A stretch of 7,859 nucleotides of DNA from Legionella genomosp. 1 (GCA_945901965.1 CAMDMN010000092.1:1-7859); one strand, 5' to 3'; positions 1 to 6,388 are shown, counted from the first letter of the stretch. The notes: a model not told the origin generated them from the letters alone. A program made the numbers and translations.

Positions 1-1699
1 TAGATTTCCATAATACTAAAGATAACGCCAATATAAACATCATGAAGATACGATTAAAAATATCTTGTAATAATAAAGATAATTGCAAATGATGACTAAA
101 GATCATCAAGGTTGATGCAAAACCACCGAAAAGTAGCAACCATTTTAAACGATAATATAATTCAGCATCATAGCCTGAGGTATCCTCAATCCGCTCTAAA
201 AACATTAAGCGTGCAACCGTTATTAAACTTCGAAATAAAATCCATACCAATAATAAATTTACAAACAACGAAAAATTATTATATGGTATGTCATTTAATA
301 AAAAGGTTACGGTAAATACAGAAAACAACGCTAAAAATGGAGTATTTCGATATAATAAAATAAGTAAGCCATCGTATAATCGTCTGGACAACCTAGAGCT
401 TTCACTATCAAAATTAACATTACGTAATAAATATCTTAAAACAAAAGATGCCAATAAAATTAAACTAAAACTAAGCCAAAAAATAAACACTTTCCAAAAA
501 TTATTAGCTCCATGATTGTCTTTAACTTTTAACAGTAAAGATTTAGATTGATTATATAATTTAGATGGAATAAGTATTAATTGATTAGCTATAGATGGCC
601 AACTATCTAAATGATATTCGGTTAAACTTTGACGTGCTGATAATTGTTTCTTTAATTCCAAAACTTTAGACATATATAAAAGCTCTAGATCTTTCTCTTG
701 TTTTTTAATTTCTGCAATTCGCATTGAAGCGGTTTTTTCTATCTTTATAAAATTAGCTTTAAGCTCACTATTATTAATAACTAGCTGCTCGCGTTTGAGC
801 AAGTCCACCATTTTATTTAATGATTTTTCAATTATAACTGATTGGTTTATCGCTGATTTATATGTATCAGTAACTTCTTGCAAAGTCTTAACATCTTGAT
901 TTCTAATCAATAAGTACTCAGCTTTTATTAATTTTTTTTGAATTTGTAACTCTGAAATTCGATATTGAATAAGAATAATTGCTTGATTATTTAAAAGTTT
1001 TTTTGCTTCAATATTAACTTCATTATTAAAATTATCTTCTATTTTTTTATCTTTTTGTAATTCAATATTTTTTCTTAAATTATTTATCCGCGCATTATTA
1101 AGAACTTTTATTCTTTTATTAAGATTTGTTAGGCGTAGTTGTTCATCAAGTCTTGCCTGTAATATATTTAAATCACGATTTTTTGCCAATAAGATTTCTT
1201 GATAATTCATCGCCAGTGATAAATTATCCGAAATTAAATTTATGATTTTTTCATTTTCTTCGCTTAGATTAGTTATAGATTTTATCCGCTCATTTATAAT
1301 CTTAGATTCAACTTTACCAAGAGTTAATTGTTGTAATTTTTTAAGCGTAGAAGAATAATTTTGTTGAATTTTGCGTTGGTTAAGGAGAAAACTTTCTAAA
1401 CTTGCAATTTTCGCCTCAGTAAGTGCAATAAGCGTATTTGATTTTTGCTTCAAGGTAGTTAAATTCGCTTGTCCAAGATCGCGGTTTACCACTTCTTTTT
1501 TAATTAAGTTATTAGAATTAGTTAAATAAACATTTTCTTCTTGAAGATATTCAATTAATTTAGAGTTACCATCATTAGGAGTAGCAAAAGATGGCGATAT
1601 CGAACATAAAGATAGTAAAAACATAAATAAATACCCAGCAAACTTCGAAGAGCTCGGTTTACTGGGTATACGATTATTGAGTCTTAGTTGTAGACGCAA
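1..1699 (-). CDS. Large MscS-type mechanosensitive channel-like protein, 5' part (C-terminus beyond window edge)
   Basis: An open frame with no stop runs from the aspS end to the left edge: 566 codons from TTG 1699-1697, or 541 from ATG 1624-1622. From the TTG the N-terminus has basic residues (R2, R6, R10, K14, K19), a hydrophobic stretch at about 20-35 and an S-F-A|T signal-peptidase-like site near residue 39. From the ATG the signal would be only about 14 residues without a positive charge. The TTG has AGGGA six bases upstream. Residues 40 to about 375 are rich in K/E/L/I/N/Q with heptad-like spacing, suggesting a long periplasmic coiled coil. Then come about five hydrophobic helices, starting around the FWKVFIFWLSF segment. 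This layout matches large MscS-superfamily channels such as MscK/MscM, whose pore domain would lie further left and is not visible. The class is therefore inferred from architecture; another coiled-coil membrane protein is possible. It probably belongs to the aspS operon. Confidence 0.6.
   Translation of the reverse strand, partial: MRLQLRLNNRIPSKPSSSKFAGYLFMFLLSLCSISPSFATPNDGNSKLIEYLQEENVYLTNSNNLIKKEVVNRDLGQANLTTLKQKSNTLIALTEAKIASLESFLLNQRKIQQNYSSTLKKLQQLTLGKVESKIINERIKSITNLSEENEKIINLISDNLSLAMNYQEILLAKNRDLNILQARLDEQLRLTNLNKRIKVLNNARINNLRKNIELQKDKKIEDNFNNEVNIEAKKLLNNQAIILIQYRISELQIQKKLIKAEYLLIRNQDVKTLQEVTDTYKSAINQSVIIEKSLNKMVDLLKREQLVINNSELKANFIKIEKTASMRIAEIKKQEKDLELLYMSKVLELKKQLSARQSLTEYHLDSWPSIANQLILIPSKLYNQSKSLLLKVKDNHGANNFWKVFIFWLSFSLILLASFVLRYLLRNVNFDSESSRLSRRLYDGLLILLYRNTPFLALFSVFTVTFLLNDIPYNNFSLFVNLLLVWILFRSLITVARLMFLERIEDTSGYDAELYYRLKWLLLFGGFASTLMIFSHHLQLSLLLQDIFNRIFMMFILALSLVLWKS
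1631..1669 (-). terminator. Strong stem-loop just after aspS (possible weak terminator or translational control hairpin)
   Basis: Arms 1631-1643 and 1657-1669 are inverted repeats of 13 bases with one mismatch (G-U in RNA), around a 13-base loop that can add a short CGA/TCG pairing. It begins five bases after the aspS stop. On the minus strand the arm is followed by TTTATTTATG and then TTTTT, an interrupted T-rich tract, so termination would be inefficient. If the downstream gene starts at TTG 1699 the hairpin lies within its signal-peptide codons. If it starts at ATG 1624 the hairpin arm holds the only purine-rich stretch ahead of that start. Confidence 0.5.
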
Positions 1700-3455
1700 G
1701 TCTAATCCCTAGTTCGTTAAGCTGAGTACTTCCAACCGCTGTTGGAGCCGAAGTTAGCATACATGCAGCTGATTGTGTTTTAGGAAATGCAATAACATCG
1801 CGAATTGAAGTTGATGAAGTTAAAAGCATTGCTAGCCTATCAACACCAAGTGCTATCCCACCATGCGGCGGGCAGCCGTATTTTAATGCATCTAATAAAA
1901 ATCCAAATTTATCTTTGGCCTCTTCTTCACCAATCCCAAGTAGTTCAAAGACCTGTTGCTGTAATGCGATATTATGGATTCTAATCGAGCCACCACCAAT
2001 TTCAAAACCATTAATTACTATATCATAAGCCTTAGCAAGCGATTCTTTTGGTTTAGACTTAAGCTCAGTTAATGATAAATCTTGCGGTGAAGTAAATGGG
2101 TGATGCATGGCTTGTAAATTATTAGAACCTTCATCAGCCTCAAACATTGGCCAATCAACAACCCACAAAAGCTCCCATCCAGATTTTAGAAGTTTACAAT
2201 CCTGACCTAATTTTATCCTAAGTGCCCCCATGGATTCATTAACCATTTTTGTAGATCCTGCACCAAAGAAAACCACATCACCAGTTTTTGCATCGACTAA
2301 ATCAAGAATATCATTAACAATTTTTTCAGATAGAAATTTAATAATAGGTGATTGCAGGCCAGATAAACCTTGGAGCCTATCATTAACCTTAATATAAGCC
2401 AAACCTTTAGCACCATAAATACCAACAAATTCGCCATAACCATCTAATTCTTTACGACTTAAAGTACAACCATTAGGTAATTTTAAAGCAACAACTCTTG
2501 AGTCTTTATTATTAGCCGCATCTGCAAAAACTTGAAAAGAGCAATCTGATACTAGCGTTGCAATATCCACAAGTTCTAGTGGATTACGTAAATCAGGCTT
2601 ATCCGAACCAAAACGACGCATAGCTTCACTGTAGGTCATGCGTGGTAGAACATCAGGTAATTTAACGTTTAAAATTTCTGAAAATACTATCTTTAACATG
2701 CCTTCGATTAATTGCATAATTACTTGGCTATCAATGAAAGACATTTCAATATCAAGCTGAGTAAATTCAGGCTGTCTATCAGCTCTTAAATCTTCATCGC
2801 GAAAACAGCGAACCACTTGATAATATTTATCAAAACCTGACATCATCAACAACTGTTTAAATAATTGTGGTGATTGCGGAAGAGCGTAAAAATTACCAGG
2901 GTGTACGCGTGACGGTACCAAATAGTCCCGAGCGCCTTCTGGAGTTGCTTTGGTAAGCATAGGCGTTTCAATATCAGTAAACCCTTGCTTATTAAGATAT
3001 TCACGAAAAATTCGCACTAAATTATGTCGTAATTTAAGATTAGACTGCATATCTTTACGACGTAGATCAAGATAACGATAGCGGTAACGCAAATCTTCAC
3101 TATTTGATTGATAATCATCTGGTAAAAAAGGAGGAGTTTCTGCTTCATTTAAAATTTCAAGCTTTGTTCCCAAAATTTCAATTTTACCTGTTTTGAGATT
3201 ATCATTAACCATTCCAGATGGCCTAGCTCTCACAACACCTGTAACCTTAACAACAAACTCATGGCGAAGCTTTTCTGCAAGAACAAAAATATCTTTAAAC
3301 TCAGGCTCATAAACCACCTGAACTAAGCCTGAACTATCACGAACATCAAGAAAAATAACCCCGCCGTGATCACGACGATTATGCACCCAACCACAAACAG
3401 TGGCAGTTTGATCAATCAATTTTTCATTTATATCAGCACAATAATTAGAACGCAT
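1674..3455 (-). CDS. aspS: Aspartyl-tRNA synthetase (bacterial type, possibly non-discriminating)
   Basis: Cytoplasmic class II aminoacyl-tRNA synthetase that charges tRNA-Asp with aspartate using ATP. The 593 residues are the usual bacterial length. Residues 1 to about 105 form the anticodon-binding OB fold (CGWVHNRRDHGG at 21-32). The catalytic core includes the PEGARDYLVPSR segment, the QSPQLFKQLLMMSGF segment at 194-208 and motif 2, FRDEDLRADRQPEFTQLDIE, at 218-237. A GAD-type insertion occupies roughly 285-420. GGGSIRIHN and motif 3, GIALGVDRLAML, follow, the latter beginning at about 533, and FPKTQSAACMLTSAPT is near the end. His30 and Gly81 sit where Pseudomonas-type non-discriminating AspRS carries His and Gly and E. 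coli has Leu and Lys, so it may also make Asp-tRNA-Asn for GatCAB; this part is inference. ATG 3455 is preceded by AAGG at seven bases. It lies 14 bases after DUF502 in the same operon. Confidence 0.97.
   Translation of the reverse strand: MRSNYCADINEKLIDQTATVCGWVHNRRDHGGVIFLDVRDSSGLVQVVYEPEFKDIFVLAEKLRHEFVVKVTGVVRARPSGMVNDNLKTGKIEILGTKLEILNEAETPPFLPDDYQSNSEDLRYRYRYLDLRRKDMQSNLKLRHNLVRIFREYLNKQGFTDIETPMLTKATPEGARDYLVPSRVHPGNFYALPQSPQLFKQLLMMSGFDKYYQVVRCFRDEDLRADRQPEFTQLDIEMSFIDSQVIMQLIEGMLKIVFSEILNVKLPDVLPRMTYSEAMRRFGSDKPDLRNPLELVDIATLVSDCSFQVFADAANNKDSRVVALKLPNGCTLSRKELDGYGEFVGIYGAKGLAYIKVNDRLQGLSGLQSPIIKFLSEKIVNDILDLVDAKTGDVVFFGAGSTKMVNESMGALRIKLGQDCKLLKSGWELLWVVDWPMFEADEGSNNLQAMHHPFTSPQDLSLTELKSKPKESLAKAYDIVINGFEIGGGSIRIHNIALQQQVFELLGIGEEEAKDKFGFLLDALKYGCPPHGGIALGVDRLAMLLTSSTSIRDVIAFPKTQSAACMLTSAPTAVGSTQLNELGIRLASTTKTQ
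1706..1710 (-). promoter_or_regulatory. Ribosome binding site deciding a TTG start inside aspS
   Basis: On the minus strand AGGGA lies exactly six bases before TTG 1699-1697, inside the last codons of aspS. It supports a 26-base overlap of the channel gene with aspS and translational coupling. The competing ATG at 1624 has only a GGG nine bases upstream, within a hairpin arm. Confidence 0.5.
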
Positions 3456-3469
3456 TTTCTTACCTTATT

Positions 3470-4081
3470 TTAAGCCTTTTCTGAAGGCTGCATCATTCCC
3501 AAAGAGATAATAAATTTTAAAGCTTCATCAACCGACATAGATAACTCAATAACTTCAGATTGAGGAAACATCATAATAAATCCTGCGGTAGGATTAGGTG
3601 TTGTTGGGATAAAAATTGACACTAAATCTTTACCAATGTGCTCACTAACTGAATTGTTAGCAACACCTGTTTGAAATCCAATGCTATAAATTCCCTTGCG
3701 TGGATATTGTACCAAAAGAACCTTACGAAAAGCTTTACTATTAGGCGAAAAAATAGCTTGAATAACCTGCTTTGCAGTATTATAAATTGTCCGCACCAAA
3801 GGGATCTTTGCAAGTATTGATTCACTCCATACAAAAAGACGCTGACCAATAATATTAGTAGCAATCATACCGGTTATTACTAATAAAAATAGCGATAAAA
3901 TAACCCCTAACCCAGGGATATGCATGCCCAATAATATTTCAGGCTGATAAGATTTTGGTATTAGCGATATTGTTTGATCTAATAAATCTATGATAAATCT
4001 TAAGATAACAAAGGTAACAAGGATTGGTAACCAAACCACCATTCCTGCTAGCAAATACTTTCGCAATGATATTGATTTCAA
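3470..4081 (-). CDS. DUF502 family inner-membrane protein
   Basis: A 203-residue protein of the DUF502 family, of unknown function and often found near aspS in gammaproteobacteria. Two membrane helices are visible, at about 10-34 (containing the family's GxxxxxPIxxT pattern) and 55-79 (starting IPGLG). The soluble part has the conserved IPLVRTIYNTAKQ (93-105), YPRKGIYSIGFQTG (126-139) and the hallmark PTTPNPTAG (159-167). The start is TTG 4081-4079, which overlaps the TGA of the upstream gene as TTGA. A strong AAGGTGA site at 4088-4094, six bases ahead, supports it, and the next in-frame ATG (residue 14) would cut the first helix. The four-base overlap implies translational coupling with the zinc-ribbon gene, and aspS follows after 14 bases. 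Full-length and intact. No function can be assigned beyond the family. Confidence 0.9.
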   Translation of the reverse strand: MKSISLRKYLLAGMVVWLPILVTFVILRFIIDLLDQTISLIPKSYQPEILLGMHIPGLGVILSLFLLVITGMIATNIIGQRLFVWSESILAKIPLVRTIYNTAKQVIQAIFSPNSKAFRKVLLVQYPRKGIYSIGFQTGVANNSVSEHIGKDLVSIFIPTTPNPTAGFIMMFPQSEVIELSMSVDEALKFIISLGMMQPSEKA

Positions 4082-4374
4082 TTAGATTCACCTTTTTTTG
4101 CAGTAGTAGATTTTTGAGGCGATTCAGCAGGTTTTGATTCGGTTTTCTTAACTTCAGATACCTTATTAGATCCTTCAGATTTTTTTAGAGGTTTATCTTT
4201 AAAGTCAGTAGCATACCAACCAGTTCCCTTTAACTGAAAGCCAGCGGCAGATACTAATTTTATAGCTTTATCTTTATTACAAGCTGGACAAATTTTAATA
4301 GGTTCATCATTAATTTTTTGCAGCACATCAAATTTGTGATGACAACTTGAACACTCATACTCATAAATTGGCAT
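4078..4374 (-). CDS. FmdB-type zinc-ribbon protein
   Basis: A 98-residue protein with the N-terminus typical of FmdB/CxxC_CxxC regulatory-type proteins, MPIYEYEC. C8-x2-C11 and C29-x2-C32 form the predicted zinc ribbon, followed by the conserved GFQLKGTGWYATDF segment. The C-terminal 35 or so residues are charged and low in complexity (K, S, E, T, P), a tail usual in this family. An in-frame TTG at 4398 would extend it by eight residues. ATG 4374 is preferred because it gives the family N-terminus and has GGAGAG six bases upstream (4381-4386). The name comes from an old link to formamidase regulation; the molecular role in most bacteria is unknown. It is the first gene of the operon with DUF502 and aspS, behind the promoter at 4425-4454. 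Confidence 0.93.
   Translation of the reverse strand: MPIYEYECSSCHHKFDVLQKINDEPIKICPACNKDKAIKLVSAAGFQLKGTGWYATDFKDKPLKKSEGSNKVSEVKKTESKPAESPQKSTTAKKGESN
4088..4094 (-). promoter_or_regulatory. Strong Shine-Dalgarno site for the DUF502 TTG start
   Basis: AAGGTGA on the minus strand, six bases before TTG 4081-4079, inside the end of the zinc-ribbon gene. It decides in favour of a TTG start overlapping the upstream stop codon. Confidence 0.75.
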
Positions 4375-4424
4375 CAAAAGCTCTCCATAATTTAACAAAA
4401 ATTTAGAATTAACATTAAGCCGGG

Positions 4425-4454
4425 ATTATATCCTACAGGTGGGCACGTCGTAAA
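4425..4454 (-). promoter_or_regulatory. Sigma70-type promoter of the zinc ribbon-DUF502-aspS operon
   Basis: Minus strand: -35 TTTACG (4454-4449, four of six matches to consensus), 18-base spacer, and a perfect -10 TATAAT (4430-4425). Transcription would start near 4418, leaving a leader of roughly 45 bases before ATG 4374. The spacer contains CGTGCCCACC, the same ten bases as the core of the palindromic repeat at the right edge of the window. Confidence 0.7.
4438..4447. repeat. Ten-base match to the right-edge palindromic repeat
   Basis: GGTGGGCACG here is identical to 7844-7853 in the repeat at the window end. It lies entirely in the promoter spacer. Ten bases is short, so it may be a decayed repeat end or chance. 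Confidence 0.3.
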
Positions 4455-4507
4455 CTCCTTCAGAAATTAACCCACGGCGATTGCATTTAAAAGCTGAATA
4501 TATGCGC

Positions 4508-4590
4508 AAAAAATCCGAGCCGTAGCCGTTGTGGAGCGGAAAAGTTTGATGATTCCAAATGCTCCGCTTCCTTACGGTCGCGGCTCGGTT
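4508..4590 (-). terminator. GC-rich palindrome with T-tract: probable terminator of the MASE1 gene
   Basis: Arms 4515-4539 and 4564-4588 are an imperfect 25-base inverted repeat around a 24-base loop. Eight outer bases match perfectly (CCGAGCCG/CGGCTCGG), with inner matches of four and four bases. On the minus strand the closing arm is followed by ATTTTTT (4514-4508), the form of a Rho-independent terminator downstream of the MASE1 gene. The G+C-rich stems stand out from the AT-rich surroundings, so this may be a dispersed palindromic element that now serves as a terminator. Confidence 0.65.
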
Positions 4591-4605
4591 AGATCGATTA
4601 TATAT

Positions 4606-4646
4606 AAGACACGAAATGCGTTTGCACTATTAAACTAACGTGTCTT
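4606..4646 (-). repeat. Small inverted repeat across the MASE1 gene stop codon
   Basis: AAGACACG (4606-4613) and CGTGTCTT (4639-4646) are perfect 8-base arms around a 25-base loop that contains the TAA of the MASE1 gene. No run of T follows, so a terminator role is doubtful; it could stabilise the 3' end or be chance. Confidence 0.3.
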
Positions 4647-5607
4647 TAAGAATGCTCACCTTTTTAGTGTTATATAGTGCGACTATTAATCCTATAATCG
4701 CCGTGATACAGATCGCTAATTGTAAAATAATGAGACTCATAGGTGAGGTATAGGTTAAGAATAATGGTGCATTTAAAAATCCTGCAAAACAAATTAACAT
4801 TGTTGAGATAAATGACGCTGTTACTGCACCACACCATCCAAAAACAAGACTAATCCAGATGGTTGTGAGCATGATCCCAAAACCTAAGCTTAAGGTAATT
4901 ATGGGCGTATGAGAGAAAATTAGCGCAACTGTTAAAGCTATCTGTAATCCAAAGGCAATCATACGTGGTTTGAATAAATTAAGCTTATTAATGTCTGGAA
5001 AAAAAGCGTCCCAAGTGAGTAGAGCACAGGAGAAAATTAAAATCGCATTTAAATTTGCAAGCCACCATTTTAGGTAGAGCTCTATAGTGGCCGCATGATT
5101 AGATAGTGAGGAATAACATAAGCCGAGTAATAAGGCGCTGATAACGGCGGTTAATAAGGCCGTAATGACAATAAATTTTATTAGCGCGGCTAATCGATAA
5201 AATATAAGCGTTGGACTAAAATATCTAAAACTCAACCATAAGAGCAATAATCCTTGTACGGTAAGTAAGGTGGCACATTCAAAAGCCAAATTAAAGCCAA
5301 TTTTTTCAAGATAAAATCCAGCAAAATTTCCTAACCAAATGCCAGGCAATACGCGATAGCCACGTAAAAACAAGTAGGCGCAAGCAGTGCCTGTCGCAAG
5401 CCATAATGGAGATGGATCTAAGCTAAAGGTGGTAAGTTTTAAGCCAATATATTGCAGAAAAAAAACCAAGAGGTTCTCAGCAAGTGTTCGTAGCAGCACA
5501 ATTTTTTTAAATTGTTGCTTTAGTGTTTTGCTTTTATTTAGAGGCAATAACTCAGGATATTGATTTACAATGGTCAACATAGATTGCCATTTGTCGATTT
5601 CAGCCAT
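4630..5607 (-). CDS. Stand-alone MASE1-like integral membrane protein
   Basis: A 325-residue protein with a short, partly charged cytoplasmic-looking N-terminus (1-36) followed by about eight to ten hydrophobic helices, between about 38 and 313. Residues 65-97, with PSPLWLATGTACAYLFLRGYR followed by PGIWLGNFAG, match the MASE1 sensor-domain pattern (P-x-W-PATG-x-A, then GYR-x-x-PGIxLG), and WWLANLNAILIF..ALLTW at 181-199 matches its second conserved block. In the family MASE1 is normally the N-terminal membrane sensor of diguanylate cyclases, EAL proteins or histidine kinases. Here the protein stops about a dozen residues after the last helix, so no output domain is present. ATG 5607 has an AGAG-type site five bases upstream. 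No frameshifted remnant is recognisable between its stop and the zinc-ribbon gene. It is divergent from the DOT1-like gene, and sampled parts are G+C-richer than the neighbours. Ligand and function are unknown. Confidence 0.7.
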   Translation of the reverse strand: MAEIDKWQSMLTIVNQYPELLPLNKSKTLKQQFKKIVLLRTLAENLLVFFLQYIGLKLTTFSLDPSPLWLATGTACAYLFLRGYRVLPGIWLGNFAGFYLEKIGFNLAFECATLLTVQGLLLLWLSFRYFSPTLIFYRLAALIKFIVITALLTAVISALLLGLCYSSLSNHAATIELYLKWWLANLNAILIFSCALLTWDAFFPDINKLNLFKPRMIAFGLQIALTVALIFSHTPIITLSLGFGIMLTTIWISLVFGWCGAVTASFISTMLICFAGFLNAPLFLTYTSPMSLIILQLAICITAIIGLIVALYNTKKVSILKDTLV

Positions 5608-5672
5608 GATGTCTCTTTAGTTTAATAATAAATGGAAGCTATTATTGAGGCACATAAATATCCATGCGAGAA

Positions 5673-5678
5673 TATAAT
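5673..5678 (+). promoter_or_regulatory. Possible -10 element of the DOT1-like gene in the divergent intergenic region
   Basis: A perfect TATAAT lies 57 bases upstream of ATG 5735. The best -35 (TTGAGG, 5645-5650) is 22 bases away, which is too far, so only the -10 is convincing. The reverse strand offers an overlapping TATATT toward the MASE1 gene, so the two divergent genes may share this spot. Confidence 0.35.
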
Positions 5679-5700
5679 CTTCGCTGTATTAATGAAAGCC

Positions 5701-5721
5701 ATCAAGCTATCAAGCTATCAA
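5701..5721. repeat. Short tandem repeat ahead of the DOT1-like gene (ATCAAGCT, about 2.6 copies)
   Basis: ATCAAGCT at 5701-5708 and 5709-5716 plus ATCAA at 5717-5721, ending two bases before the AAGGTG ribosome site. It would lie in the leader if the 5673 promoter is used. A binding site or slippage product are both possible. Confidence 0.6.
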
Positions 5722-5734
5722 TAAGGTGTTGAAC

Positions 5735-6364
5735 ATGTTCTGTTATCCAACTTCATCCGGTCCTAGTATTAATGATCTTGACTCGCTATGCCAACATTAT
5801 TTAACAATTTTATATACAAATTTGAATCAACATACGCCAGAAATTAAGTCGGAACACCCGGTGTGTGAAACCTATGGAGAAATTTTATATTCAAGTATTG
5901 ATAAATTAATTGCGGCTGTTCCATTAACAGAACAAGATGTCTTTATTGATTTAGGTTCAGGTCTCGGGAAAGTAGTCTTGCAGTTTTTTTTAAAATCCGT
6001 GATTAAATCCGCTTTTGGTATTGAGATATTACCTCATCTTCATGATCAAGCAGTGATTGCTGCACAAAAACTGCAACAACAATTACCGGAATTTTATAGT
6101 GGTGGGCGAGAATTAAATTTTATTTTAGGAGATGCGTTAGCAATCCCCATTCCCACGGCCACTGTTGCGTTTATTAATTGTACTTGTTTTCCGCAATTAT
6201 TATTAAATCAATTAGGATGTCTTATTGATGCGACACCTAGCATTCATACTGTTTTTTCATTAAGACCAATCAGCACATTACAACGCTTTAAATGCATTAA
6301 GAGCATCTCGATTGAGTGTTCTTGGGATTCGGCACTTTGTTATCTTTACCGTGCTTGTGAGTAA
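5735..6364 (+). CDS. DOT1-like class I SAM-dependent methyltransferase
   Basis: A 209-residue soluble protein without signal peptide or membrane segment. In order it shows YGE (47-49), the SAM-binding motif I DLGSGLGKVVLQ (72-83), GIE (95-97), GDA (132-134), FINCTCF (146-152) and FSLRPI (174-179). Spacing and wording follow the catalytic core of DOT1 histone H3-K79 methyltransferases (YGE, DLGSGVGQVVLQ, G-V-E, GDF, FVNNF, SKPF). The second Asn of the eukaryotic NNF motif is replaced. DOT1's basic nucleosome-binding extension is absent, so the protein is little more than the catalytic domain; substrate unknown. The start is ATG 5735, with AAGGTG six bases upstream (5723-5728); GTG 5726 lies inside that site. 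It is divergent from the MASE1 gene and convergent with bioD. It is not BioC: the sequence follows DOT1 motifs. Substrates could be a bacterial protein or, if secreted, a host protein; neither is shown here. Confidence 0.8.
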   Translation: MFCYPTSSGPSINDLDSLCQHYLTILYTNLNQHTPEIKSEHPVCETYGEILYSSIDKLIAAVPLTEQDVFIDLGSGLGKVVLQFFLKSVIKSAFGIEILPHLHDQAVIAAQKLQQQLPEFYSGGRELNFILGDALAIPIPTATVAFINCTCFPQLLLNQLGCLIDATPSIHTVFSLRPISTLQRFKCIKSISIECSWDSALCYLYRACE

Positions 6365-6388
6365 TAGGATGGACCGATTTATAAAAAA

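Noticed and set aside
112..515. Two small plus-strand open frames (112-315 and 288-515)
   Set aside because: They lie antisense to the uninterrupted minus-strand channel gene, resemble no known family and have low-complexity composition, so they are shadows.
3622..3864. Minus-strand open frame of 80 codons
   Set aside because: It overlaps DUF502 in another frame on the same strand; DUF502 has clear family motifs throughout.
4375..4398. TTG-initiated extension of the zinc-ribbon protein
   Set aside because: The family begins at MPIYEYEC and the GGAGAG site fits ATG 4374.
4438..4480. A hairpin from GGTGGGCACG and the nearby ACCCACGGCG
   Set aside because: The pairing is only about four to five bases and broken; not a convincing structure.
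5726..5734. GTG start for the DOT1-like protein
   Set aside because: The GTG is inside the AAGGTG ribosome site that serves ATG 5735.
5735..6364. The methyltransferase as BioC, given adjacent biotin genes
   Set aside because: Motifs follow DOT1 (YGE, DLGSGxGKVVLQ, FSLRPI), and the gene is on the opposite strand from bioH-bioD.
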